From the NCBI GenBank assembly GCA_000741495.1, contig JGZV01000004.1, forward strand, positions 186,001-250,000: a stretch of DNA of 64,000 bases. The letters run 5' to 3'. The notes under the pieces are model-generated. The model had not been told where the DNA came from and did no database searches. It worked only from the letters and a program-made list of their open reading frames with translations. How positions within the stretch are numbered: the stretch's first letter is position 1; each line of letters starts with the position of its first letter. The stretch comes from Bifidobacterium thermophilum. Lineage in GTDB: Bacteria; Actinomycetota; Actinomycetes; Actinomycetales; Bifidobacteriaceae. Below are positions 6,238-16,448 of the stretch, in pieces. The translations under genes and the position numbers were made by a program.

Positions 6238-9200
6238 CCCTCAATGAAGTGCCGGGAATTGAATCCCGGCAATGGCTTCAGCTACCGCGCCTTGACCGCC
6301 GATATAGTGCCCTCAATGAAGCGCCGGGAATTGAATCCCGGCAATCCCATTCGACGGTGTGGTTGCCACGACGCTGGTTGCCCCTTAATGAAGTGCCGGG
6401 AATTGAATCCCGGCAATTGGTAGGGCTGATGCCGCTGCGTTCTTGGAAGATAACCCTCAATGAAGTGCCGGGAATTGAATCCCGGCAATTCTTCCTTGTG
6501 GACTGTGGCTTTCGTCGCTTGGACCCTCAATGAAGTGCCGGGAATTGAATCCCGGCAATGCTGATACCGCCATCGTTCTCGACCTGCACGGTCGCACCTC
6601 AATGAAGAGCCGGGAATTGAATCCCGGCAATCAGTATCCGCGTCAAACGTCAACGTGGCATTGCCACCCTCAATGAAGTGCCGGGAATTGAATCCCAGCA
6701 ATTCAGCGCTACAACACGAAGGGCAAGCTCCAGCTGCCCCCTCAATGAAGTGCCGGGAATTGAATCCCGGCAATGACGCCGCCGAGCATGCAGCCGCACC
6801 GCACCGCACCCCCTCAATGAAGTGCCGGGAATTGAATCCCGGCAATTCGGTGAGCCATTCCACGCCGCTCGCCGTGATGGGCCCTCAATGAAGTGCCGGG
6901 AATTGAATCCCGGCAATCTGCGTCAGGAGACGGCGGGCAACGCGGCCAAATGGCTCCCTCAATGAAGTGCCGGGAATTGAATCCCGGCAATAGCAGTGGG
7001 TGCAAGAGGTCGACGACGGGCTTTTCTCCCCTCAATGAAGTGCCGGGAATTGAATCCCGGCAATGCCGCGAAAACACGCCTTATGCAACGCGTAGGACTT
7101 CCCTCAATGAAGTGCCGGGAATTGAATCCCGGCAATGTTGATGGGAGGGAGGTTGGAGGGAGCTGAGCAGAGCCCTCAATGAAGTGCCAGGAATTGAATC
7201 CCGGCAATCAAGATTCAATCCGTTCGTTGTGATGAAGTGCAAACCCTCAATGAAGTGCCGGGAATTGAATCCCGGCAATGTCAGGCTCTGCGCAGTACAA
7301 GACATGCTCAGGGAGGTCCCTCAATGAAGTGCCGGGAATTGAATCCCGGCAATACGTAAGTCGGTCGGCGTGGATTGAGACCACGCTTGCCCTCAATGAA
7401 GTGCCGGGAATTGAATCCCGGCAATAAGCACAACGGCCCGCGGTTGGAAAAGATTGGTTAGCCCTCAATGAAGTGCCGGGAATTGAATCCCGGCAATCCT
7501 CCGTGACCTTGCCCGGCACATCATAAGAACACTTCCCTCAATGAAGTGCCGGGAATTGAATCCCGGCAATCCGCAACGTGGAAACGGGTCAGCGTTGCAT
7601 GCCTGACCCCTCAATGAAGTGCCGGGAATTGAATCCCGGCAATGCTGCTAATGCGGCGGCACGCCCCCTTGCTGTCCTCTCCCTCAATGAAGTGCCGGGA
7701 ATTGAATCCCGGCAATGGTGACGGCCGCGTAGAACACGACCTGCGGCAGGTACCCTCAATGAAGTGCCGGGAATTGAATCCCGGCAATGTCGACCATGTT
7801 CTGCATCCCGAGACACGCAAAATCCCTCAATGAAGTGCCGGGAATTGAATCCCGGCAATGCTTCAGCGACAGCGCCCTGACCGCCGACATAATGCCCTCA
7901 ATGAAGTGCCGGGAATTGAATCCCGGCAATTCCGCCACCGTCGGCCAGATCCCCGGCCAGGAGAACCCTCAATGAAGTGCCGGGAATTGAATCCCGGCAA
8001 TGTGGTCGTCACAGAGCGGAATGGACCCAAAAGCCTGCCCTCAATGAAGTGCCGGGAATTGAATCCCGGCAATGTGCCGAACGGGGAAGTCAGGTCATCG
8101 TTAAGCAGCCCTCAATGAAGTGCCGGGAATTGAATCCCGGCAATATGCGTTGCCGTTGGATGAGGCGCATGAGGCTGACGGCCCTCAATGAAGTGCCGGG
8201 AATTGAATCCCGGCAATACGATGGGTCGGGCGACATAGTCGGTGAAGTCGCACCCTCAATGAAGTGCCGGGAATTGAATCCCGGCAATGATGCCCCACGC
8301 ATCGAAACACGTGCCCTCACGCAACCCCTCAATGAAGTGCCGGGAATTGAATCCCGGCAATCAGTGGGGACGCAACTCGGCGTGTCGTTTTTCCCACCCC
8401 TCAATGAAGTGCCGGGAATTGAATCCCGGCAATGCGGCCATCGAAACACACGAAAACATCGCAATCAACCCTCAATGAAGTGCCGGGAATTGAATCCCGG
8501 CAATCACCACCACTCTGGTGGACAGGTCAGCCATCCCCAACCCCTCAATGAAGTGCCGGGAATTGAATCCCGGCAATCTATCGGCACCATGACGTGCGAG
8601 TGGAGGAGCCGCACCCTCAATGAAGTGCCGGGAATTGAATCCCCGGCAATTATCCCGTGTACTTCGATTACGGGACGCTCCCAGACCCTCAATGAAGTGC
8701 CGGGAATTGAATCCCGGCAATTCGTCACCGTGAGCGGTACCACCGCCACCATCCCCCCCTCAATGAAGTGCCGGGAATTGAATCCCGGCAATCGGCGGGG
8801 AGTGGGGTGACTGTGCCGATGTTGAACCCCTCAATGAAGTGCCGGGAATTGAATCCCGGCAATATGGAACAGACTAAGCCCACACACTATATATTCATCC
8901 CTCAATGAAGTGCCGGGAATTGAATCCCGGCAATACCGCGCACTTGCGCGCACGTACCTTTATGTGCCCCCTCAATGAAGTGCCGGGAATTGAATCCCGG
9001 CAATGTATCGGCGGCAGGTTCCTGCTCGGTGCTGATAGCACCCCTCAATGAAGTGCCGGGAATTGAATCCCGGCAATCGCCCGACTTCCGTTTCCGGATG
9101 CCTCGCTTGCCGACCCTCAATGAAGTGCCGGGAATTGAATCCCGGCAATGTGATTACCGGCTTGTCGACCTTCCTGCCGGTCAGCCCTCAATGAAGTGCC

Positions 9201-10014
9201 GGGAATTGAATCCCGGCAATGCTGATGCCGCCCTCGTTCTGCACCTGCACCGTGGCCCCTCAATGAAGTGCCGGGAATTGAATCCCGGCAATCTGACAGG
9301 CTCGCGTCGATACCTTTGAGCATGGCTTCCCCTCAATGAAGTGCCGGGAATTGAATCCCGGCAATCTAGCCTTGATGATCTCACGGCTATCGAACGCGAA
9401 CCCTCAATGAAGTGCCGGGAATTGAATCCCGGCAATTTCGCCTTTCACGCCGTGAGAGCCGGCGCCCAGGACCCCTCAATGAAGTGCCGGGAATTGAATC
9501 CCGGCAATCGGCCAGTTCCTGCGGTGCGCGCGCGGGGAGCTGCGACCCTCAATGAAGTGCCGGGAATTGAATCCCGGCAATATGGCCCGCAAGACGGTCG
9601 TGCGCCGCGCATTCCCCCCCTCAATGAAGTGCCGGGAATTGAATCCCGGCAATTGCTGCCGTCCGCATTGTGGTTGACGCGATGTGTGCCCTCAATGAAG
9701 TGCCGGGAATTGAATCCCGGCAATCGGCCTTGCGGCATTCCATCGCCGGCACCTTGAGCGTCCCTCAATGAAGTGCCGGGAATTGAATCCCGGCAATTGT
9801 ATATCAGATTCGGGAGCCGGACGATGCCGTGACCCCCCTCAATGAAGTGCCGGGAATTGAATCCCGGCAATTGTGACGTGTCGGTGTGTCGTTTTTGTGG
9901 TGTGGTCCCTCAATGAAGTGCCGGGAATTGAATCCCGGCAATGTTGGGTCGGCTGCTGCGTGAGATGCAGGCGCAGACCCCTCAATGAAGTGCCGGGAAT
10001 TGAATCCCGGCAAT
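6238..10014 (-). CRISPR. Type I-U (I-G) CRISPR array, 53 repeats and 52 spacers
   Basis: The 36-bp repeat reads ATTGCCGGGATTCAATTCCC then GGCACTTCATTGAGGG on the minus strand. TGCCGGGA and TCCCGGCA form an 8-bp hairpin with a 6-nt loop, leaving ATTGAGGG as a likely 8-nt crRNA handle. Spacers are 34-38 bp. Mutated repeats cluster at the low-coordinate end (6310 T to C, 6382 C to T, 6596 two changes, 6667, 7173); from 7244 on all are perfect except the repeat at 8614, which has an extra C. This places the leader at the high-coordinate end next to cas2, so transcription should run leftwards with the cas genes. Spacer pairs 6274/7860 and 6560/9221 are near-duplicates. Confidence 0.97.
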
Positions 10015-10356
10015 GGCCTCAGTTTAGCATAAGTCGCCAGTACGGCAACATTGCAATATTGCGAGAGGTCCAGTACGCCCAATCCGTTTTCATGAATCGT
10101 TCAAGATACGAAAACCGGCAACGGTGTCAAGAGCGGAGCGCTCGCACTGGGAAAACCCACTGCGAGCGCTCCGTAGGGAGACACACAGCGATTCAGCTCT
10201 CGCAAAACACAGAATTACTTTCTCTCTTCAGCTTTCAAGCAACACGAGCATCCTGCTCAAAATCAACACACGATCCAGAAAGGCTTCCTAGACCGCCACC
10301 ACCAGCATACCCCGGAGCTCCTCACTTTCATGCCGCACCCCGCGGTCTCGGATGGT
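10015..10356 (-). promoter_or_regulatory. CRISPR leader region between cas2 and the array, with a long hairpin
   Basis: These 342 bp separate the cas2 stop from the first (youngest) repeat and hold no gene. A long hairpin is formed by CGGAGCGCTCGCA (10134-10146) and its complement (10161-10173), extended inwards by TGGG / CCCA around an AAAA loop. No T-run follows on either strand, so it could be a factor-dependent terminator of the cas mRNA, a leader element or a protein-binding site. No promoter boxes are convincing by eye. Confidence 0.6.
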
Positions 10357-10653
10357 TCATATTACGGTAGGAATTTCAATGTCGCGAAGTGAGCGTCTTC
10401 CAACAAACTCCATTGCATTATCCGCCTGCTCTACCTTCCCAAGATTCACCACAAGCACAGAATCCTCATGGCAGTCCATTTCATTCTCCACTGTTCTTTT
10501 TATCTGAAGAAGACGGGCAGGACGAATTTCAAAATAGAACAAGCTGTATTGAAGCCGCTCGCCGTAACTTTGTAGATACTTTGCAATATGAGCACGACGT
10601 CTATCGTCACATACATCGTAGGCGAGCAGATATGCACGTTTCTCATCACTCAT
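10357..10653 (-). CDS. cas2: CRISPR-associated endoribonuclease Cas2
   Basis: This 98-residue Cas2 has the ferredoxin-like fold signature. The first strand reads AYLLAYDVCDDRRRAHIAKYLQSYG with the catalytic-position aspartate of the D-[ILV]-x-[DN] type, followed by RLQYSLFYFEI. With Cas1 it forms the spacer-integration complex. It starts four bases after the cas4-cas1 stop, so the adaptation genes are co-transcribed and translationally close. It is the last gene of the cas operon and faces the array across the leader. Length and position are normal. Confidence 0.93.
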   Translation of the reverse strand: MSDEKRAYLLAYDVCDDRRRAHIAKYLQSYGERLQYSLFYFEIRPARLLQIKRTVENEMDCHEDSVLVVNLGKVEQADNAMEFVGRRSLRDIEIPTVI

Positions 10654-10657
10654 GACG

Positions 10658-12247
10658 TCACCTGATTCTCATCCCGTGATATTCAGATTGAGTACCATCC
10701 AAATACCCAAGAATCATTCGCGCTTGAATCTCCACGACGCGACGCCAGCTTGCTTTATATCCAAAGACAGGATGAACAATCTGCGTTTCCATCCGACGTT
10801 CGTACGCACCGATCAAGGATTTCCGCGTGGCATCATTCATTCGCACGGACCCGAAGACCTCTGTGAATCCAGATGGTTTGACTTCTCCGTTATTTACCAC
10901 CGTCTGCACCACCGAATCAGCGATGGGCGCTCTAAACTCCTCCATCAGATCAAGCGCTAATGCAGGCTTGTTGCGCTTACTGCTATGGATGAAACCTGCA
11001 TGAGGATCCAATCCACAGGCAATTATCGCCTTCACACAATCTGCAAGCAGTAACGCATAAGCATAATCCAACATCGAATTGAGAGCATCAGGAGCCGGAC
11101 GTCTCATTCTACCCTGCCACTCCCACTGTTCTCGTTTGTCAGGCTTGATCAGTTGAGAGAATTGCGAAAAATACAAAGATGCGGCTTCGCCTTCCAATCC
11201 CAGCACATCTTGCCACAGATTCACGTTCTTGACTGTTTTCTCCAGTTCTTTCAGCCTCGGCAGCACCTCGTTGGTGTTATCCGAACGTCGCAACAAAATT
11301 CGCTGGTTATGAATCTTGGTTGCGATGAATTCCCGGGCAAGGCCAAGACGGCCGGTTTCTGAGGCCACATGCTGCCGCACTCGAACCTGACCATTAGGTC
11401 CGTAGGAGGATTGAGCCCAACCGTAGAACCTACCGGTGCCGCTGCACCACAGTATCGGGACATTACGCCACAGTAATTCCCGTATCAAGGCACTTGACAA
11501 ATCACAATTGCCATGTACTTCAAGAGCGGAAATCGTCTCAATGGGAATGGAAGCAATCTGTTCCCCCGCTTTGCTCGCAATCATTCGTCCCGAACGGACA
11601 TACAGCTGAGCGCCCGGTGTGGCAATATGCGTCACCTGATAATCAGGTGATTTAACGACAATCTTGCGACCGATGGGTTCCGGTTTGCGCTCATCGGGAA
11701 GGCATATACCTACATGAGAGCAGTACATGCATCGCGGGTTGTCTTCCAATGGCTCCGGCGCCACGTCAGAGTTGGCGAGCGCGCGAGTTCCCATGATGGC
11801 GCTTTCCGCATCATGGAAATCAGCAGATGTCAATTCCACATCCACCCGCCGGTGATGGGAAGTAAAGAATATTTGTGTTCCTACGACTTTGTATCCCATC
11901 TCCTGCAAACACATCGTCTGCAAAGCAAGCTGGATACGCATCGCATCAGTCACTCGCATCTGCCTCTTGACAGGCGTAGCCTTATATTCACGAATGACAG
12001 CACCATCTTCCGTGAGTTGAACTGCATCAAGACGACCGGAAATATTCCACCGATTCGCACGGATATCAATTGCATGGAATAGACCCGCGTCATCAACCCC
12101 CGTGAAGCGATCAGCAACGGTGTGATCGTTAGTTCCCTGCTGGATTTGCGCGGATTCCACTCGTTCACCTTGCATTTCAAGCCATGCCCGTCTTGGACAG
12201 AATACGAAGTCTGCAATGAGACTGATGGACAGCGGGTCTTCATCCAT
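10658..12247 (-). CDS. cas4-cas1: Cas4-Cas1 fusion protein (spacer acquisition)
   Basis: A 529-residue fusion. The N-terminal part (to about residue 195) is Cas4, a RecB-like nuclease with a 4Fe-4S cluster: FCPRRAW near residue 17 and CMYCSHVGIC near 182 give the four cysteines, and IREYKA is the nuclease core. The C-terminal part is Cas1 integrase, with the metal ligands in LEGEAAS, CGLDPHAGFIHS and ALDLMEEFR. Cas4 trims prespacers and helps select PAM and orientation; Cas1 with Cas2 integrates them. A Cas4-Cas1 fusion is typical of subtype I-U. The gene is separated from csb3 by 87 bp containing a perfect 32-bp palindrome. Confidence 0.95.
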   Translation of the reverse strand: MDEDPLSISLIADFVFCPRRAWLEMQGERVESAQIQQGTNDHTVADRFTGVDDAGLFHAIDIRANRWNISGRLDAVQLTEDGAVIREYKATPVKRQMRVTDAMRIQLALQTMCLQEMGYKVVGTQIFFTSHHRRVDVELTSADFHDAESAIMGTRALANSDVAPEPLEDNPRCMYCSHVGICLPDERKPEPIGRKIVVKSPDYQVTHIATPGAQLYVRSGRMIASKAGEQIASIPIETISALEVHGNCDLSSALIRELLWRNVPILWCSGTGRFYGWAQSSYGPNGQVRVRQHVASETGRLGLAREFIATKIHNQRILLRRSDNTNEVLPRLKELEKTVKNVNLWQDVLGLEGEAASLYFSQFSQLIKPDKREQWEWQGRMRRPAPDALNSMLDYAYALLLADCVKAIIACGLDPHAGFIHSSKRNKPALALDLMEEFRAPIADSVVQTVVNNGEVKPSGFTEVFGSVRMNDATRKSLIGAYERRMETQIVHPVFGYKASWRRVVEIQARMILGYLDGTQSEYHGMRIR

Positions 12248-12280
12248 GATGCTCTCTTCTTTCTTCTAGGCCATTTTCAT

Positions 12281-12312
12281 AAGGTGCGTCATGCATATGC
12301 ATGACGCACCTT
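12281..12312. repeat. Perfect 32-bp palindrome inside the cas operon
   Basis: AAGGTGCGTCATGCAT is followed immediately by its exact reverse complement. It lies in the only real gap of the cas operon, between csb3 (interference) and cas4-cas1 (adaptation). In RNA it would be a very stable hairpin. No T-run follows on the minus strand, so a stability, processing or protein-binding role is more likely than simple termination. Confidence 0.85.
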
Positions 12313-12334
12313 CTCCAGTCTCTTTGAGATGGGA

Positions 12335-13369
12335 TTAATGGCAGGCTCCTCGAACAGGTGTGAAGGTGCCACGTTCCAACCATCGTTCCGGAGCGCTTTT
12401 ATTGTCTGAGACAAATTGCCGGAACAACACACAGGCAATCACGTTGCGCTCCGCCAGCCAATCATCATGCACACTGATTTCAGAAGCCCCCTCGGCTTGC
12501 ACTACAGATGCACCTGCCCGCAGCAGTGCAGCACTGCGAGCAACCGAACGGAATCGTGAGAGAGTCCATTCTCCCGTGAAAACCGGAAGCACTGCGTAGG
12601 ATCCCTTCTTCGAAATCTGGAACATCGCAGCAGTGGAGTCCCTCGAATCAGAAACGCTGGGGATGACCGGGAATGCAGACACTCCAATCAACGCACACCA
12701 TGCGCGTACGTTATCAGTCAGGGAGGGAGCATGCAATCCAGTGGCGGTTCTGCTGTCCGATTTGTCTTTGCCGCACTCGTCCTTTTCGACTTCGCCACTG
12801 ATACCACCTCGGATTCTTTCCAGAGAAAAGTCCGCAGCGATTTGCGACAGCTTGCGCAACCGGCCTGAAATGAACTCTTGGCCCCTGTTGCGCGCAACCA
12901 TCTCCCAGCGGGAGGCACCATAATCTGCTTGAAGCGCATGGGATGATCCGCTCACGCGCCCCGACCAATACGAGGGTTGGCCCAAAGCGCTGAAATAACG
13001 GCATTCCCCCATTGAATCCAATGCATCAATGGCAGCCTGACGATCATGTTGCAATGCTCTCCAGCCAGCAGGCTCCACGATATTGCTCAGCCTCGGCGAC
13101 ATCGTTGCATGTGGGGTGCTTCCATCGTATTCGCCGTCGGATGTCATGGCGAGAAGGTCATTATATTTCGCCACATGTGAGTGCACGCATGCAGTCACAT
13201 CATCAAGCTCCATCGGAGAGGAGAACATCACGGTCGCACTCGTGCCCGACCCCTCCCACCGCAAAGCGCAATAGGTGCCGGGCGTCTCTTCCTCAACAAT
13301 CGAGGCGAGCCCGACGAGGAACAAATGCGAGAACGCATCATGCACATCTACCGGAACAGTGATACTCAT
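12335..13369 (-). CDS. csb3: Subtype I-U protein Csb3
   Basis: A 344-residue protein starting MSITVPVDVHDAFSHLFLVGLASIVEEE, with GGAGGGACG in front of the ATG. The position (after cas3, before cas4-cas1) and the csb1/csb2 company identify it as Csb3, the Balac_1303-type family that defines one I-U variant. Its role in Cascade is not clear to me; it may stand in for the large or small subunit because no Csx17/Cas8 gene is present. The middle (VEKDECGKDKSD) looks like a hydrophilic linker between two halves. One base separates it from the cas3 stop. Confidence 0.8.
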   Translation of the reverse strand: MSITVPVDVHDAFSHLFLVGLASIVEEETPGTYCALRWEGSGTSATVMFSSPMELDDVTACVHSHVAKYNDLLAMTSDGEYDGSTPHATMSPRLSNIVEPAGWRALQHDRQAAIDALDSMGECRYFSALGQPSYWSGRVSGSSHALQADYGASRWEMVARNRGQEFISGRLRKLSQIAADFSLERIRGGISGEVEKDECGKDKSDSRTATGLHAPSLTDNVRAWCALIGVSAFPVIPSVSDSRDSTAAMFQISKKGSYAVLPVFTGEWTLSRFRSVARSAALLRAGASVVQAEGASEISVHDDWLAERNVIACVLFRQFVSDNKSAPERWLERGTFTPVRGACH

Positions 13370-13370
13370 C

Positions 13371-16300
13371 TTAACGTCCCTCCATGGAAACAGTGATGTC
13401 CGCAGCTCGAAGCAATGCTTCCAGATAGGCAGAGCCCCAGAAGCCGAAGGTCTCATTCGTGATCTGGATCAGGGTCTCCCATTCACCCTCATCGAACAAC
13501 CGCTTCGACCAGGCAATTACCGCAGGGTCGGCATCGGCTGCATTGGGAATCAGGAATTTCTCGGTATGGGCGAAGCTCGACCTGCCGTGTCCATGAGATG
13601 TGCCGATAAGCCGCGCACTGAGCAAACGCTGAGAATTCTCAGGATTCAATTCCACGAAACCGTCATCGGGCTCGCCGAATTCGATTGCAAGGTACTCCGC
13701 AACTGAACGCTGTTCGTGCCTCCAGCCTCGCAACTGCGCTTCCGTGCGATAACGGACTTCAAACTGCCGACCGGAGAATCTGCTTTTTGCCCAATATTCC
13801 TCAGATTCGCCACGGGAACGACCATGTCGGAGCAGCGTCTGGAAGCGAGAATCCTTCTTGCCTTCATCGTGATACAGCCCCGCTTCTTGCTCGATGCCCG
13901 CGAAAACATCTGGCAAGCCAACCTGCAATGCCAGGCATTTTGCGCGAAGCGAGACGTGACCCTCATGACCTTCTGGACCTTGCAACCGCACAGTCTTATT
14001 TTGAACGGCGATTTCCTGGATCTGGAATGTCTGCGACAACACTTCGGAATCCGACAAGACGACCCATAGCATGGATTCTTCGTCGTCTGAGAAGACGCCA
14101 TCAAGACGCAATCGCTTACCATCAGCCGACACATCGGAATCAAGATGCAAACTCGTCACGTGAAGAATATCAGCGAGTACATCCTCCTCTTCCAATCCAG
14201 CGTCCGCAGTTTCGTTCTCCGTCTGCACCGCAGTCTCGAAATACTCCTGCACCTCTCTGGCGACACTGCTGTTTCCGTCCAGTTTCACAACGTATTCCGC
14301 TGAATCGGTGGAATTGAGCACATCGACTTCTGTGTCTTTGAACTCAGACGAGGGGTCGAACACATGGGCTTGCGAATCGAACAATGGCACATCATCATCG
14401 ACGATAACGATTGTTCCAGGAGCAAAGGCGGCTCTGAAGGAATCGGAATCCTTTACGCAAACCGTCCTGCTCCCCTCATCGCGCTGTGCATTAAACAGGA
14501 ACGCACGGCGTTGAGTCTGAGCAGAAGAGTCATTGTCATCAAGATACGCCGCTATGCTGTCCTTCTTGGCAAACAGCTGGGACAAGGAACGAACCGGGAA
14601 TTGTTCGAGCGTAGTCGGCGGAGCAGCTTCCAGAACCATGCAGGCGGCATCCGCATCCACAGGTAGATGACGGACTACGATACTCGCATTGGTCTCGGTG
14701 TCATCATCCAAATCATCACGGAGCCACAGGTTAATGTCAGACGGCTGTTGTTGCAGCCTTTCCATCGCCACATCAGCGCCAAGATCTTCATCGGTGTGAG
14801 ACAGATTCTCAACATCAGTGATTTCCAGCCGCTGCAGCAGCAGACGCCTGCTTGATTCAGACGGCGGAGCCGTGGTGTCCGATAGAACCGCCCATGCGCT
14901 GATGTCATAAACCTCTGATGATGAATCATCAGATGATCCAATCAACGGCAACGTCCTCAGCCACTCACCGCACTTGGACAAATCCTCGGGAAGGTAGGGA
15001 GAGGCTTCCTTTGCCTGGGTTTTCTCATCAACACCAGGATCGAGGCCAAAGACATAGACATGACCTGATGGTCGCTTTCCCTGGCGATTAACTCGTCCGG
15101 CGCGCTGCACTAGTGCAGCAGCAGGAGCAAGTTCCGTCACAAGTGCATAGAAGTCTGCGTCCACACCGACTTCCAGCGTCTGGGTTCCGATGATGCAACA
15201 CGGTGTCTGCGGATTGTCGAAGGCATCAGTATCGAAGCATTCCTTAAGTTTGGCGGAAACCCGTTGTTTCTCAAAACCGCGCATCGGACCAAGGTAGCTT
15301 TCAACCGGCCGGTCGATCCCCGCATGCTTCAGATGCTGTCGAAGCAGTTTGCCAACTGTCACTGCATCAGAAACACGGTTGACGACGCAGCCGATGATCC
15401 TCCTTTCCGCCTCATCGCCATGTTGCGCCTTCTGAATGAGCGAACAACATCTCTCGGCAATTTTCGTCAACATCTCGGCACGAGACGAAGAAGTATAGTC
15501 CACAATCGTAGGCTTGGGGTTGGTCAGACGTCGTGCCAGCGCTCTATCAATTTCGAAGTCCGAAGCTTCTACGCCGACGACAGTTGAGTCTTCTGCAACT
15601 TCTGCCTGAGTTGCCGTAGTGGAGACCACTTGCAACGCCGGCACGAATTGCGAAATCGGGCTTTTCACGAAATGCTCAAGACGTGACACTTGACGTGCGG
15701 TTTCAACGAGCTGACGACTCAGGTGGGCTTCATCAGCAATAAGCACAGTGTCGTATGTGAACAATCCGGCTTCCAACGGACGCATCACCCTGCTGGTGCC
15801 GTATCCACGGAACAGCAAACGACTGCCGAACATGTCCGGTGTAGCACACACGATTGCACAGGTTTGCGGGAAATACCTCCAGTTACGGTCGACTCCGCTT
15901 GATCCCATACCGCCACGGAGTTCCACAACATTCAGCATCGAATATTGCATTCCATGCTTTTCGAGACTGGAATCTTCAGCGAAAATCTGCGAGGAAGACC
16001 TAGCAAGCAAGCCTTTACGAGCGAGGAGCAAAATCTCTTTCGTCTCCTCGTCTTCACATGAATCCGCTTCCTCGACGATTCGGCGGTGCAAGGCAAGCGC
16101 TTCTTCATACTGATCATCGACCAAAGACCGCCTGTTGACCGTCAGCACCAAACGCCTCGGGATGCGGGACAGGCCGGAATCAATCCATGAAAAATCGTGA
16201 TCCCCGCATTGCGCCAATCCTGCCAATGCATTGAGAAAAACGTGGATATCGATGACGCTCGTCTTGCCAGATGCCGTTGGCGCAGCAATCCGCTCCGGCC

Positions 16301-16448
16301 AACGATGAGTATCTTCAACATACAGCATCAGGCTAATCTGCCACTGGTAAGGCTGGCGCGACTGCCCTGTGGAATCATCACGATGGACAGCGGCAATGAA
16401 TTTACGGAATGCACCTACGAACTTTTCTTTATCTGTCAGCTCAGCCAT
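13371..16448 (-). CDS. cas3: Cas3 helicase-nuclease, helicase domain first and HD domain last
   Basis: A 1025-residue protein that unwinds and degrades target DNA once Cascade has bound. Visible motifs in order: Walker A APTASGKTS (about 56-64), Walker B DEAH in LIADEAHLSRQ (about 240), motif III STTATQ, and motif VI LVQRAGRVNRQGK (about 470). The HD nuclease is at the C-terminus: AGLYHDEGKKDSRFQ carries the HD pair, with GWRHEQRS further on. This order is reversed from most type I Cas3 proteins and is characteristic of subtype I-U. The middle (roughly 600-800) is very acidic. The ATG lies 13 bp inside the end of csb2, indicating coupled translation. Confidence 0.95.
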   Translation of the reverse strand: MAELTDKEKFVGAFRKFIAAVHRDDSTGQSRQPYQWQISLMLYVEDTHRWPERIAAPTASGKTSVIDIHVFLNALAGLAQCGDHDFSWIDSGLSRIPRRLVLTVNRRSLVDDQYEEALALHRRIVEEADSCEDEETKEILLLARKGLLARSSSQIFAEDSSLEKHGMQYSMLNVVELRGGMGSSGVDRNWRYFPQTCAIVCATPDMFGSRLLFRGYGTSRVMRPLEAGLFTYDTVLIADEAHLSRQLVETARQVSRLEHFVKSPISQFVPALQVVSTTATQAEVAEDSTVVGVEASDFEIDRALARRLTNPKPTIVDYTSSSRAEMLTKIAERCCSLIQKAQHGDEAERRIIGCVVNRVSDAVTVGKLLRQHLKHAGIDRPVESYLGPMRGFEKQRVSAKLKECFDTDAFDNPQTPCCIIGTQTLEVGVDADFYALVTELAPAAALVQRAGRVNRQGKRPSGHVYVFGLDPGVDEKTQAKEASPYLPEDLSKCGEWLRTLPLIGSSDDSSSEVYDISAWAVLSDTTAPPSESSRRLLLQRLEITDVENLSHTDEDLGADVAMERLQQQPSDINLWLRDDLDDDTETNASIVVRHLPVDADAACMVLEAAPPTTLEQFPVRSLSQLFAKKDSIAAYLDDNDSSAQTQRRAFLFNAQRDEGSRTVCVKDSDSFRAAFAPGTIVIVDDDVPLFDSQAHVFDPSSEFKDTEVDVLNSTDSAEYVVKLDGNSSVAREVQEYFETAVQTENETADAGLEEEDVLADILHVTSLHLDSDVSADGKRLRLDGVFSDDEESMLWVVLSDSEVLSQTFQIQEIAVQNKTVRLQGPEGHEGHVSLRAKCLALQVGLPDVFAGIEQEAGLYHDEGKKDSRFQTLLRHGRSRGESEEYWAKSRFSGRQFEVRYRTEAQLRGWRHEQRSVAEYLAIEFGEPDDGFVELNPENSQRLLSARLIGTSHGHGRSSFAHTEKFLIPNAADADPAVIAWSKRLFDEGEWETLIQITNETFGFWGSAYLEALLRAADITVSMEGR

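Noticed and set aside
6278..10082. Numerous open frames across the CRISPR array translating as PGFNSRHFIEG or MKCRELNPGN repeats
   Set aside because: They are translations of the CRISPR repeat itself and not genes.
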